The notes below the pieces were generated by a model. It saw only the letters and a list, made by a program, of their open reading frames with translations, was not told where the DNA came from and searched no databases. Shown piece after piece: positions 45,006-57,346 of a stretch of DNA of 64,000 nucleotides (position 1 is the stretch's first letter; every line of letters begins with the position of its first letter). The translations under genes were made by a program, and so were the position numbers. The stretch comes from Mixophyes australis (lineage: Eukaryota; Chordata; Amphibia; Anura; Limnodynastidae). The DNA lies in assembly GCA_036250195.1 (NCBI GenBank), contig JAVHZZ010000003.1, forward strand, positions 90,230,918 to 90,294,917. The letters are read 5' to 3'.

Positions 45006-46840
45006 ACATATTACTCAGAGATAAACTACAAATTAACTACACTAAGCAACAAATGTATACCTGAAACAGTTTTTTGAATTGCTCACATTTGTTTTTCCTC
45101 TATGAAAACCTGCTGCCTGACACAACTGTCTCAGTTTGCCTCTATCATGTTTTGCAGTGGTGCAGGCTGTTTTGCAGAGGTGCAAAATTCCATTGATTTT
45201 ACGTTCACCATTCTGCCAAATGCCATTCTACACTGTATATGCAAGTTTGCATTCTGCAGAATGAATAAAGCTGGGATGAGAATGGCCTATTAATAGCCTA
45301 TTAATTCTACTATGTGGTATGCTAGGGGTAGCACTAACTAACTTTTTGATTTTTAGCTCACATTATAATGTGAGATCAAAACCTATCCTGGCAGGTTGCA
45401 GGTGCAGAAACAGCTTCTTGTAAGACAAGCTTGCATAATCCTACCGTAACAAAAAAAGTAATCAAAGTGCCTTTTATGTGCAACAATATCTATCCGTCAC
45501 CATGGTAGTTCTTTATGACCAAAAACCTATTAAGATTCCTTGCTCTTTCAATAAGAATGCTGGTCCAATACAACAAACAAAGCAAAGCTGAACAAGAATG
45601 ATGAAGTGCACAAATTAACAAGAATCCATCAGTTCTACTGCAACAAACAGCACAATTAACAAGAGTGGAAATTATTTCAGCTGCAGACTTTTTAATTCAG
45701 TTGGAGGAAAAGTAATTCCAACAAAGAATACCTTATTCAACAGGATTAATTCATAATTTAAATGAGAACTGCAGTGTGTGGCTCACAAAGATGGAAAAAT
45801 AATGGCACTACATTCTTCTTCACCACCTGGCCCTTTTGAAGTTACATTGAATTTAAAGATCCACATCCTGCCATGTTGCAGGCTCCGTCATTAGCCGTTG
45901 AAACAGTATTTGGAATAAGTTCGATATATGAACTTTGTTTCACATAGCAGTGCATTGATCACCACAATCTACATGGCTTTTAATGTATGTACTAAAATAC
46001 ATTATTGAAAATAGATACGGTAAGCTATCTATGGTATATGCAGCAGCATATTCAAGATACTGGACATCTATGGAAGCACCATCGCCCCCCTTCCGCCCAC
46101 CCATTATAAATTGAGCCTAGGATTCCACCTCCCAGACTCCCTGGAGCCCAGAATTTTTTCATGGTCTGAACCTTTATGCAATTGCAAGTGAAAAAAATTG
46201 CCAGCAGAGTCATGGCTTTGGTAAGTAACAAAAACACAGATGGAAAAATATGTTTATTTGAAAAAAAAAAAGGGTGAATGATCATGGAGACAGTGCTTTT
46301 ATACAACATAAAATGTTTGACCTTTAGTAGGGAACATCCCTTTCACTTCCTGCAGGTTTTTAGAGGCAGGTCTAAATGTACTATACTTTTAAGCACAAAC
46401 AACAAGCTCTGCATGTTTTCATGGATGCTCGACAAACCTTAGTCATTTTTCTTTTAAGAATCTTTTTAAAAAAGAATCCCACTGTGGAAGTCATAAACTT
46501 GCGGCAGTATGTGTTTTGAACACTCCCTATAGTCCATTGGAGACTCCACACCTAGTTTGAGCTATTTTATATATTTTCTAATATTTATTTATTGCTCTCG
46601 TATTTAGCTTTTTAAAATAGTTATTATTTATTATTTGTATTTATTATTTTATATTTTTATCTTTTATTGTTTTTTTGCATTCAGAATTTTTTACATGTTG
46701 ACTTTATTTTATTTTACATACCTTTAATTTTGTTTCATTCCATGTTATTTGCACTCAGACTCTTGCATTCCAATTATTCTTTTCATCTGCTATTTATTAT
46801 TCACTATTATTGTATTGTAATCACTGTTAATTGTATTGCT
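45006..46840. other. AT-rich DNA without recognised features
   Basis: No domain or array. T-rich, low-complexity DNA from 46560. Confidence 0.6.
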
Positions 46841-46841
46841 A

Positions 46842-48015
46842 CACTCATCAACATCAACATTTATTTATATAGCGCCAGCAAATTCCGTAGCGCTTTACAA
46901 TTGTAAACAAACAGTAATACAAAATGGGTAACACATACAGACATAGAGGTAAATGGGCCCTGCTCACAAGCTTACAATCTATGGGACAATGCAAGTTTGA
47001 TATGCAATGGTAAGTGCTACATCAAATTGTTTATTTGTCTAGCTAGAATGAAAAGGTTTCAAAGTATTGAGTTGACTGTGTGACACAGCAATGTTGGTCA
47101 GAAGGTTGTTGTCTTGTGTTAGCTGTGTAGAGGGTGGTAATAAGGTAACCTAGGTAGATTAAGGTGATGGTTGGCTATAAGCTTGTCTGAAGAGGTGGGT
47201 TTTCAGAGAACGCTTGAAGATTTGAAAACTAGAGGAATGTCTTATTGTGTGACGGAAGAAATTCCACAAAGTGAGTGCAGCTAGAAAAAAGTCCTGTAAC
47301 AGGGAATGGGAGGATGTAATGAGAGTGGAAGAGAGGCGCAGATGTTGTGCAAAACGGAGGTGTTGAGTTGGGAAATGTTTTGAGACAAGTGAGGAGATGT
47401 ATGTCGGTGCAATTTTGTTAATAGCCTTGTATGTTAGTAGAAGAATTTTATATTGTATTTGTTGAAAAACAGGCAACCAATGTAGAGACTGACAGAGTAA
47501 CTCAGCAGATGTAAAACGATTTGCAAGGAAAATCAATCTAGGTGCTGTGTGCAAAATAGATTGTAGGGGTTTGAGTCTGATTTTGGGAAGACCAGTAAGG
47601 AGGGAATTGCAAGTCAAAACGGGAGTTGATGAGTGCATGAATTAAAGTTTTTACAGTGTCTTGTGTGAGATATGTGCACATTCTGGAAATGTTTTTTAGA
47701 TGTATGTAACATGATTTAGATAAAGAGTCGATGTGGGGCAAAAATGATAATTGTGAGTCAAGGATTACACCTAGACAGCGAGCTTGCAGGGTGGGATTTA
47801 TGGTCATGTTATCAACAGAAATAGAAATGTCAGGTAGGTAACTTCTGTTTATGGGCGGGAATATTATTAATTCTGTTTTTGAACGATTGAGTTTGAGTTG
47901 GCGAGAGGACATTCAGGATTAAATGACTGAAAGACAGTCAGTAACATAAGACAACACAGATGGTGAGAGATCAGAAGAGGATAGATACATTTTTGTATCA
48001 TCCGCATAGACCATT
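46842..48015 (-). mobile_element. L2-type LINE, 5'-truncated
   Basis: Minus-strand insert. Its 3' end reads, on the plus strand, CATCAACATCAACATTTATTTATATAGCGCC and carries a 3' UTR of about 315 bp, followed by the C-terminal polymerase. It is cut at about 48015, just upstream of the YADD motif. Confidence 0.85.
47159..48010 (-). pseudogene. L2-type reverse transcriptase palm-to-C-terminus, broken
   Basis: The catalytic YADD box is encoded at 48008-47997, within VYADDTKMYLSS. A stop follows, then the frame 47912-47538 continues with LNRSKTELIIF and ARCLGVILDS (palm and thumb). A frame change near 47600 leads into 47638-47159, which holds LHWLPVFQQIQYKILLLTYKA and TLWNFFRHTIRHSS...FKRSLKTHLF. 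This is the usual C-terminal order of L2/CR1-type polyproteins. At least one stop and one frameshift make it inactive. The polymerase N-terminus and endonuclease are missing. Confidence 0.85.
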
Positions 48016-49489
48016 CCCTGATTTACTTTCTGTACTGCCTTTATCCACAAGCTGCACAATCACAAGTTATCCATAAACACTTACCCGCCCACCCCTTATA
48101 TACTACCACCCATCACCTCTTAACCGTCATTTTTAACCCCTTCCTTGTCTGCACATAGATATTAAGCTTTTTTTAATCTCCACTATATTTCTTTACTCCT
48201 ATTCACCTGTCTACTATTTACTTACTACACATTCTCTGCCAAACATTTACTATTATATATTTAGCCCCTATTCTAATCAGCCACTCTTCTAATCAAGAAC
48301 ATCCATATTATAGCCTATTTTCTGGTCTCACAACCCCATCAGTCCAATGTATTTATTTCACATAATTCCTCGCTCCTTTATATCAATTCTATAACCACAT
48401 CCTGACCCACATCCATTCCTTCTAAATCTATTTGTACTCCTAACATTACTACATCCATTCCTATCCATTTCTCAATCTTGAATTTATGTGTCTATTTGCA
48501 CACTTATGCTATCTATTCCTGCTATTGTGAACACATTTCCTTTTCTTTTAATTGCATTATAATATATCCATACCATTTTTTAATACATTTACCCTTCCTC
48601 TCCTCAGCTCTGTATATCTTGTACAAAAGTTACTACCTTATTTCTATCTTAACTATCCATTCTTATTGCCTTCTTAATGGCCATACCTTGTCAATTCTCT
48701 ATTTTTATACTATAACTATCAAATGAGCATATCTGCACTGAACTTAACACTGGTACGTTTTTCCAGCATCTCCAACCCACTCCACTGCCACCTAAAACAT
48801 CCAAACAGACCCTTGGCTCTAACTCTACATCACCACTAGTCCATCTACAAGACATCGAGACACCACACTTAGGGCTCATCAGTGATGAACGGCTAAGTGT
48901 AAACCTAGGGGCAGAAGAGTGCATCACTGGTACCCATAAGAAAAAGTTCGGTAGGGGCCTGGTGATACCACAGTAACCTCCCACCCCCACTATGCTCTGA
49001 ACAGAACAGAGAGGGGCCTCTTCTGATCATATGAGGTATAGTGCTTTGCTGTTTTCAGAACAGAAGGGGGAGCCTTCGGGGACAGCTGCAAGGTCTGGGA
49101 GGCTGCCAGGCCTTGAAGGCACCGAAACCCTATGCATCATTTTTATTTTTTCCACGTCTTTGTTTCCTGCTTGTTTCTCTTGGAAGCTCAGGGAATCAAT
49201 TTCCCTTGGCTCTGTGTGCCTCTACTGCTCCGTGCACTCTCCACTCTGGTACTAGTCAGCACAAAAATGTGCACATTAGGAGCATCTCAATTGGCTGTAT
49301 CAGCCCAGGCATGCATGCCCTGAAGACTTCTATTAAGCAGCTCTGTAAACAAATCCCTTCCCATGCACTGCCTATTCAAAACAAATACAATTTAAGACAT
49401 TATACCGTCCATGACGCCCTACAGCACATTTAGTGCCAGGAGCAAATCCTCCACTTGCTCCGCCTACTCTATGCGCCTGGCAAGAACAC
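48016..49489. other. AT/TC-rich DNA without recognised features
   Basis: 48050-48720 is pyrimidine-rich. No gene or array was recognised. Confidence 0.55.
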
Positions 49490-49613
49490 TTAGGGCCTGA
49501 TTCATTAAGAAAAGTAAGTAAACAAAATGAGTACATTTTCTCCTGGACAAACCAATGTTATAATGCAAGGGGTGGAAATTCATTGATTATTTTGAACATA
49601 AGATAAATACTAG

Positions 49614-50112
49614 GGGCCTGAGTCATTAAGGAGAGCAAAGCATAAAAAAGGAGTAACTTTGCAACTGGGCAAAACCATGTTACATTGGAGGGAGAGGTAA
49701 ATTTAAAATATGAGGACAGATTTATAATTGGGGTAGGGCATGTCCTAGATCAACTTTAAATTTCAGTGTAAAAAAACAGCTATGAAGTCTTTGGGCTAGA
49801 TTTACTAAGCTGCGGGTTTGAAAAAGTGGGGATGTTGCCTATAGCAAGCAATCAGATTCTAGCTGTCATTTTGTAGAAGGTACTAAATAAATGAAAGCTA
49901 GAATCTGATTGGTTGCCATAAGCAACATCCCCACTTTTTCAAACCCGCAGCTTAGTAAATCTAGCCCTTTGTGTACTAGATGAAAAAAAACAGCCAGTAT
50001 TTAACTTATGTGCAAAAGCATAAACTAATTTGCACCCCTTGCATTGTAGCATGGTTTGTCCCAGAGAACATTTACTCCTTTTGTTACTTACTTTTCTTAA
50101 TGACACAGGCCC
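49614..50112. mobile_element. Middle MITE of the nest
   Basis: Ends GGGCCTGAGTCATTAAGGAG and ATGACACAGGCCC, flanked by TAG at 49611-49613 and 50113-50115. Interrupted by the innermost element. Confidence 0.85.
49793..49967. mobile_element. Innermost palindromic MITE
   Basis: GGGCTAGATTTACTAAGCTG at the left and its inverse at the right, nearly palindromic over 175 bp with GATTCTAGCTGTCATTT near the centre. Flanked by TTT at 49790-49792 and 49968-49970. Confidence 0.88.
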
Positions 50113-50375
50113 TAGATGTTTTTTCATGTAGCACACAGATACTTGATAGCTTTATTTTTACACTGAAATTTAAAGTTGATCTAGAACATGCCTTACCTCA
50201 ACTATAAATCTGCCATCACATTTTAAATTTGCTTTCCTTTTTTTGCTTTACTTTCCTAAATGAATCAGGCCCTTGTTGTTTTGATTTCAGCAAATATATA
50301 AAAGTATATAGCTATTTTGCAGGTAGGGGTTGCATTTTCACAAAGCTAAATGTGAGTGAACACATTTACTTTATA

Positions 50376-51900
50376 GAGTAATGGCCAACAGTTTTGAGAA
50401 TGACACAAGTAATGGTTTTCACAAGGTTTGCTGCTTCAGTGGTTTTAGACCTTTTTGTCAGATGTTACTATGGTATACTGAAGTAAAATTACAAGCATTT
50501 CATTTTCAAGTGTCAAAGGCTTTATTGATAATAACATTAAATTTATGCAAAGAGTCATTATTTACAGTGTTGACCCTTCTATTTCAAGACCTCTGCAATT
50601 CGCCCTGGCATGCTGTCAATCAACTTCTAGGCCACATACTGATTGATGGCCGGCCATTCTTACCTAATCAATGCTTGGAGTTTGTCAGAACTTGTGGGTT
50701 ATTGTATGTCCACCTTTCTCTTGAGAATTGACCACAAGTTCTCAATGGGATTAAGGTTTGGGGAGTTTCCTGGTCATGGACCCAACATTTTGATGTTTTG
50801 ATCCCTGAGCCAATTTAACTTTTGCCTTATGGCAAGGTGTTCCATCATGCTGGAAAAGGCATTGTTCATCACCAAACTGTTCTTGGATGGTTGGGAGAAG
50901 TTGCTCTTGGAGGATGTTTTGGTACCATTCTTTATTCGTGGCTGTGTTCTTAGGCAAAATTGTGAGTGAGCCCACTCCCATTACATGAGAAGCAACTGCA
51001 CACATGAATGGTCTCAGGATGCTTTACTGTTGGCATGACACAGGACAGATGGTAGCAATCAACTCTCTTTCTCCAGACAAGCTTTTTTTCCAGATGCCCC
51101 AAACAATCTGAAAGGGGATTCATCAGAGAAAATTACTTTACCCCATTCCTCAGCAGTCCAATCCCTATACCTTTTGCAGAATATCAGTCTGTCCCTGATG
51201 TTTTTCCTGGAGAGAAAGAAGTGGCTTCTTTGCTGGCCTGCTTGACACCAGTCCCTCCAAAAGTCTTCACCTCACTGGGCGTGCAGATGCACTCACACCT
51301 GCTGCTGCTATTTCTGAGCAAGCTCTGCACTGTGGTGCCCCAATCCTGCAGCTGAATCAACTTTAGGAGACGGTCCTGGTGCTTGCTGGACGTTTTTGTG
51401 CACCCTGAAGCCTTCTTCACATCTATTGAACCTCTCTCCTTGAAGTTCTTGATGATCCAATAAATGGTTGATATAGCAGCAATATTCTTGCTTGTGAAGC
51501 CCTTTTTGTGGAAAGCAATGATAACTGTGTGTTTCCTGGCAGATATTCATGGTTAACAGAGGAAGAACAATGGTTTAAAGCACTACCCTCCTTTCAAAGC
51601 TTCCAGTCTGTTATTCTATCTCAATCAGCATGACAGAGTGATCTCCAGTATTGTCCTCGTCAACACTCTCACCTGTGTTAACGAGAAAATCACTGACCTG
51701 ATGTCAGCTGGTCCTTTTGTGAGAGGTCTGAAATGCAGTGGAAATGTAGTCATGACAATGAGGGACTTTGAAATAAGTTGCAATTCATCTGATCACTCTT
51801 CATGATATTCTGGAGTATATGCAAATTGCCATCATAAAAATTGAGGCAGAAGACTTTGTGAAAAATATTTTTTGTGTCTCGATACTTTTGGCCATGACTG
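50376..51900 (-). mobile_element. Tc1/mariner element
   Basis: Left end GAGTAATGGCCAACAGTTTT and right end TTTTGGCCATGACTG (inverse), flanked by TA at 50374-50375 and 51901-51902. Transposase on the minus strand, broken. Size (1525 bp) fits the Tc1 group. Confidence 0.88.
50745..51550 (-). pseudogene. Tc1-type transposase, broken
   Basis: N-terminal helix-turn-helix fragments are spread over at least two frames at 51550-51308 (MNICQETHS start) and 51420-51184 (KKASGCTKTSSKHQDR segment). The catalytic part at 51005-50751 has the conserved FQHDGTPCHKAK block holding the second catalytic Asp, and the following NVGSMTR region has lost the usual WPGNSPDLNPIE-type sequence. The first Asp is not clearly seen because the intervening part is in another frame. 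Several frameshifts, so inactive. Confidence 0.8.
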
Positions 51901-51902
51901 TA

Positions 51903-53124
51903 CTTTTAAACAAGTATACTGTTAGTTATCCTGCTGCATGCGGGAATGTAGCATTTGTATTAGTATAACATACACTTTAAAAAAATAAAACTTGCAACTT
52001 TAGTCATTATCTGAATTATTACCAACAGGGAAACTACACATTCAGATTTTGGCAGCAAGAAAATGATCAATTTTACTAATTTAGACAGTAAAAAAAATTA
52101 CATTATTAATAAATGACTTTCAGCTTGCGCCATTCCTAATGCTGCGGTCTGAGACATCTGTCTCCATCTGTATCATTCAAAGCATATCCCTGTATACGAA
52201 CTAAAGCTATGAAAATACAGTTATCTAAATTAGGACAGGGTGTGGGTCCTGCTGGGCATGGCAGTATTGTCATCTTGGATCATGTACCATTGTACCAAGC
52301 TATTAGTAAAATCTTAAGGAGCTACAGTTCCCGTGGATTATACTATACCTAATACATGAGAGTTATAGGCAAAATACATAGTATACAATATAATATCTTG
52401 AGGTTTGGATTTCTGGAAAAGCCACATAGATTCTGGCCTGGGGTGGTACAATTGCAGTGTCGACAGATTACCCATTGCTTTATCAATTTACCAATATTTT
52501 TTCTTATATGTTACTACTAGCATAGAGAAAGTGATATTTTTTTTAAATACTGGTAAACTCAATTTATTTTATAAAAAGCTGTGTTAAAAGACAATGGAAC
52601 TCAAAAGTTAAATTCAGGCACACTTATGATATGAATCACTACGGGCAAGTGCCATGTAATTCCAGTCTTGTAATGTTTTGAAAGAAACATTTTTAACACT
52701 TGCCACATTTCGTCTGCTTTGCCATTTATTCCTTCTGATCCCTTTCAACTTTATTGAAGTGTACATAATATTTTTAATTTGATTCTAGTCTTGTTCTCTA
52801 CAAGCATCTTCATTTTCCATTCTGAAACCACTTAACCTTTCCACGGATGCATTTTATAAAGCAGATTACCAAGTATTCCAATCAGCAAAAATAAGTATAA
52901 TTTTGACTTTTAACAGTCTTAAAATCCTTTTGTTAACCTAGAAATTAATTAGTACCTATGACTGAGACATAAGTAAAAAATGTATATGTCACACTATTTA
53001 TCTTGTACTGTATGTTGCAAGTAACATTTCTATTTATCTTTAATTTGAACTATAAGAAATGTTTAACATTGAATATTATATAGTTATTGGTACTCTTGAT
53101 GTGGCACAAGATTAATCCTATATA
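51903..53124. other. AT-rich DNA without recognised features
   Basis: No domain, array or terminal repeat seen. Confidence 0.6.
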
Positions 53125-53409
53125 CAGGGTTGGGAATACCCCGGCTCCCCGGTGAGCCCGGACGCCTGATGGCTACTCCCTCTTCATTGAGGGGGCGGAG
53201 CACAGTACTAACAAAAAAAACTTACCTGATAGTAGAGTCGGCACCCCTCCTTCCTGCTCCTTTCGCACTTAATATCGGGCATGATGTCATCTCTTCCAAC
53301 ATATTCAGTGAGGAGCGGCACAGAGAGGAGCCAGCAAGCAAGCAAGAAGTCAGAAGTGAATGAGAGAAGAAAACAGAAGAAAGAAGCCAATAAAGGTAAA
53401 CGTAAATTA

Positions 53410-53840
53410 AAGGAATGTAGGTATGGGGGGAAAGCAGCATGGCACAGAGTGATGAAGGGGGGGGGGGGGGGGTCAGAATGGCAAAGATTGATGAACAGGG
53501 GAAAATAATGGCACAGTGTGATGAAGGAGGAGCAGGATGATACAGAGTGATGAGGGGGAGCAGGATGGCACAGAGTGATGAAGGGGGAAAGCAGCATGGC
53601 ACAGAGTGATGAAGGGGGAGAAGCAGCATGGCACAGAGTGATGAAGGGGGGAAAAGTAGCATGGTACAGAGTGATGAAGGGGGAAGCAGCATGGTACAGA
53701 GTGATGAAGGGCGCAAGCAGCATGGCACAGAGTGATGAAGGGGTGGGAGCAGAATAGCACAGAGTGATGAAGGGGGGAGCAGGATGCCACATTGTGATGA
53801 AGGGGGGCAGGATGGCATAGTGTGGTGAAGGGGAGCCAGG
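53410..53840. repeat. GCATGGCACAGAGTGATGAAGGGGG minisatellite
   Basis: About 13 units of 30-36 bp, including a (G)15 run near 53459. Same kind of array as in 41950-42420 on the other strand. Frames across it are artefacts. Confidence 0.88.
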
Positions 53841-53919
53841 TAAAGGGGGGGAGCAAAAGCAGCATGAAGGGTGCAGTGTGATAATAAGAGGGCACAGCAT
53901 GGTGATGAAGGGACACATT

Positions 53920-54174
53920 AATGCGTGTGTGATGGCATTTGGGGCTTGTTGCAATGTTATGTGTGTGATGGCACAGTGGGCTTGTGGCAATGTAATGTGT
54001 GTGATGGCACAGGGGGCTTGTAGTAATGTAGTGTGTGATGGCACAGGGGGTTTGTTCCAATGTAATGTGTGAGTGCGTGTGATGGGAAAGGGAGCTTATG
54101 GCAATGTAATGCGTGTGTGTGATGGCACAGGGGCCTTTGGCAATGTAATGTGTGATGGGACAGAGGGTTTGTGG
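53920..54174. repeat. GATGGCACAGGGGGCTTGTGGCAATGTAGTGTGTGT array, left part
   Basis: Units of about 36-45 bp, interrupted by element B at 54175 and continuing at 59050. Confidence 0.88.
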
Positions 54175-54490
54175 TAGGGATGTGCACCGGCGACTTTTGA
54201 GGTCTCGTGTTTTGTGTTTTGGATCCGGATTTTCATTATTTTTGGGGTTCGGATTTGTCTCGCAAAACACTTGACGAAAGGTCTCGGTTCGGATTTAAGG
54301 TTTTGGATTCGGATTTTTTTTGGAAAAAACATAAAAAGTTTAAAAATCAAGTTTTTGGGCTTATTTTCACTCCTATGCTATTAGTAACCTCAATAACATT
54401 CAATAACAAGCATTTCCACTAATTTACAGTGTATTCTGAACACCTCACAATATAGTTATTAGTCCAAAATGTTGCAACGAGGTATCTTTC

Positions 54491-55010
54491 TGGACTGCGT
54501 AGAGGAGTGGGTCACCACAATATATATTAAAAACCCTGAACTTGTATGATTCGCACCAATAAATGTATCAGGACTGCGTAGAGGAGTGGGTCACCACAAT
54601 ATATATAATAAGAAAACCATCAACTTGTATGATTCGCACCAATAAATGTACCTGGACTGCGTAGAGGAGTGGGTCACCACAATATATATTAAAAACCCTG
54701 AACTTTTATGATTCGCACCAATAAATGTACCTGGACTGCGTAGAGGAGTGGGTCACCACAATATATATAATAAGAAAACCATCAACTTGTATGATTCGCA
54801 CCAATAAATGTACCTGGACTGCGTAGAGGAGTGGGTCACCACAATATATATTAAAAACCCTGAACTTTTATGATTCGCACCAATAAATGTACCTGGACTG
54901 CGTAGAGGAGTGGGTCACCACAATATATATTAAAAACCCTGAACTTGTATGATTCGCACCAATAAATGTACCTGGACTGCGTAGAGGAGTGGGCACTGGG
55001 CACCACAATA
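54491..55010. repeat. ~80-bp subterminal array with alternating variants
   Basis: Units begin at about 54491, 54570, 54652, 54732, 54813, 54892 and 54972 with GGACTGCGTAGAGGAGTGGG. Two variants alternate: one with TTAAAAACCCTGAACTT, the other with AATAAGAAAACCATCAACTT. Confidence 0.92.
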
Positions 55011-55204
55011 AAATATATAAAAAACCTTCAACAGGTCTGCATTACACTACACATACGGCTGCTCCTCCATCCTCTCCATCATATACATGTTGGAGTTTTA
55101 GCGTGTGACAACCTCTTGTTTTTGATAATGTCAGTGCATTTTGAATATTTTTCAATTTGCCCCACACCACTGAATGTACTTTATCTATGATACGCATCTA
55201 TCTA

Positions 55205-56310
55205 TCTTGACTGCGTAGTGTGGTGGCCCCGGTACACAATTTGGTACCGAGGCCACAATATAATTAAAAAACCCTCCACGTGTCAGAATTCCACCAAAAA
55301 AGGGTATGGACTGCGTAGTGTGGTGGCCCCGGTACACAATTTGGTACCGAGGCCACAATATAATTAAAAAATTGGGCATCAACTGTCACCGTTGTTTAAT
55401 ATCTGATACACCTAAATATGGACTGCACAGTGGAGTGGCCCCGGTAGTAAATTTGGTGCCGGGGCCACAATAAAATAAATACACCCTCAACTGGTCTGAA
55501 TTCCACCAAACAAGTATCTGGACTGCGTAGTGGGGTGGCCCCGGTACCCAATTTGATACCGGGGCCACAATACCTCCTCCAAACATGGTACAGACAATTC
55601 GTCATTGAGATCCCATCAAGTATGTTAAAGACAGACAGGGTCGAAGTGTTATTGGTTGACTTTGTAAACCAAAAAACTGTCCCTGTTGCACATAGTCGTG
55701 CAATGAAGACTGACTTTTTCATTTAAAGGCACCATCTTTCAAGTGTAGTGTTTGTAAGTCTAAGTCATATTATACTTTTGGTAAAATTGGTTTATTTTGT
55801 TCCTCTTTATGGTAACTACTAATAGAATTAAAGTATTAAATAGAATTAAAGTATTAAATAGAGTGGTATAGAGTTGTAGTGTGGTATAGATAGAGTGGTC
55901 CCCACAATATAATAATAAAACCCTCAACTGGTCTGAATTCCACCAAACAAGTATCTGGACTGCGTAGTGGGGTGGCCCCGGTACCCATTTTGATACCGGG
56001 GCCACAATAAAATAAATACACCCTCAACTGGTCTGAATTCCACCAAACAAGTATCTGGACTGCGTAGTGGGGTGGCCCCGGTACCCATTTTGATACCGGG
56101 GCCACAATAAAATAAATACACCCTCAACTGGTCTGAATTCCACCAAACAAGTATCTGGACTGCGTAGTGGGGTGGCCCCGGTACCCAATTTGATACCGGG
56201 GCCACAATAAAATAAATACACCCTCAACTGGTCTGAATTCCACCAAACAAGTATCTGGACTGCGTAGTGGGGTGGCCCCGGTACCCAATTTGATACCGGG
56301 GCCACATTAC
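55205..56310. repeat. ~100-bp subterminal array, each unit with a perfect hairpin
   Basis: Units begin with GGACTGCGTAGTGGGGTGGC (for example at 55520, 55958, 56057, 56157, 56257) and decayed ones at 55207, 55307 and 55420. Each full unit holds a 12-bp inverted repeat, GTGGCCCCGGTA and TACCGGGGCCAC, around a 10-base loop (56172-56205). Shares GGACTGCGTAG with the array at 54491. Confidence 0.92.
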
Positions 56311-56776
56311 CTCCTCCAATTTCCAAGTGTAGTGTTTATAACATCTTAACACTACACTAATTCTAGCACGTCAAAACCTCTTGTTTTAAATAATGACAGG
56401 GCATTTAACTTTTGATTTAATTTATTGAATTTGTTGGCATTTTCTTTTACTTTTTGAACATGGCAAACGACTGTTGAATGGTCACATAATGCCAAAAAAA
56501 AAAGTTGCAAGATGGAATTGTCCTTGGGCCCTCCCACCCACCCTTATGTTGTTGAAATAGGACATGCACACTTTAACAAACCAATCATTTCTGCGACAGG
56601 GCCTACCAAACAACTGTGGCTGCAATGATTGGTTTGTTTGGGCCCCCACACCAATAAAACAATTCATCTCTCCCTGTACAAACTAAACAGGCTCTACTGA
56701 GGAAAGATGTCGTCCTCATCCTCAACCTCTGATTCCTCTCCCCCTACAGTGTGTACTTCCTCCTCCTCACACATTA

Positions 56777-56965
56777 TCAATTCGTCCCCGCTGGACTCCA
56801 CAACCACAGTCCCTCTGTACTGTCTGGAGGGCAGTGCTGTACTTCATTGAGGAATTGATTATTCATTTTTATAAACATAATTTTTTCAACGTTGTGAGGA
56901 AGCAACCTCCTTCGCCGCTCACTGACCAGGTTCCCCGCTGCACTAAAAACTCTTTCCGAGTACAC
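56777..56965 (-). pseudogene. hAT transposase C-terminal dimerisation fragment
   Basis: 62 codons starting with ERVFSAAGNLVSERRRRLLP and MFIKMN, the conserved end of the hAT C-terminal dimerisation domain. The upstream catalytic core and BED finger are missing in this element. It marks the element as hAT and places the transposase gene downstream of the accessory ORF on the minus strand. Confidence 0.9.
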
Positions 56966-57346
56966 ACTGGAGGGGGGGACAACTCAGTTAAAAAATAGAG
57001 CCAGTTTGTACAGGGGCTTCCAAACTGCCTTTTGGAGTTCTACCACGTCACTACCTCTAGTTAATTTAGATTGCAAGGCTTGTAAATATAAATACTTTGA
57101 AGATAAAAAAAGCAGGCTGCACAGACTGAGGAGCAAGAAAGTGAAATTAAATGGACCACGTTACTTTGGTGGCTATCTATGCCCCCCCCCCCCCCCCCCC
57201 GCCCTACACTTGTAGTTGAATATAAATAAAGCAGCCTGCATAGACTGTAGAACTAGAAATTCAAATATACAAAGAAATGGACAAAGGCAGTTTGGTATCT
57301 GTCTGCATCAGATCCCCTCTCCACTAGGAGAAAAACAGAAAACTTT

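Larger units (their letters stand above)
49493..50272. mobile_element. Outer MITE of a three-level nest
   Basis: Starts GGGCCTGATTCATTAAGAAA and ends CTAAATGAATCAGGCCC, with TTA and TTG as flanking triplets. Interrupted at 49611-50115 by the next MITE. The remaining parts join across the insert. Confidence 0.8.

Noticed and set aside
46052..46309. Hydrophobic 85-codon minus-strand frame
   Set aside because: AT-rich chance frame with no supporting motif.
53208..54270. Frames of up to 278 codons on the minus strand
   Set aside because: Repeat-derived (GCATGGCACAGAGTGATGAAGG); overlapping frames are all open, as expected for the unit.
54491..56310. Regular repeats with conserved segments considered as a CRISPR array
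   Set aside because: Units of 80-100 bp have no unique spacers, lie inside a eukaryotic hAT element and have no cas genes.
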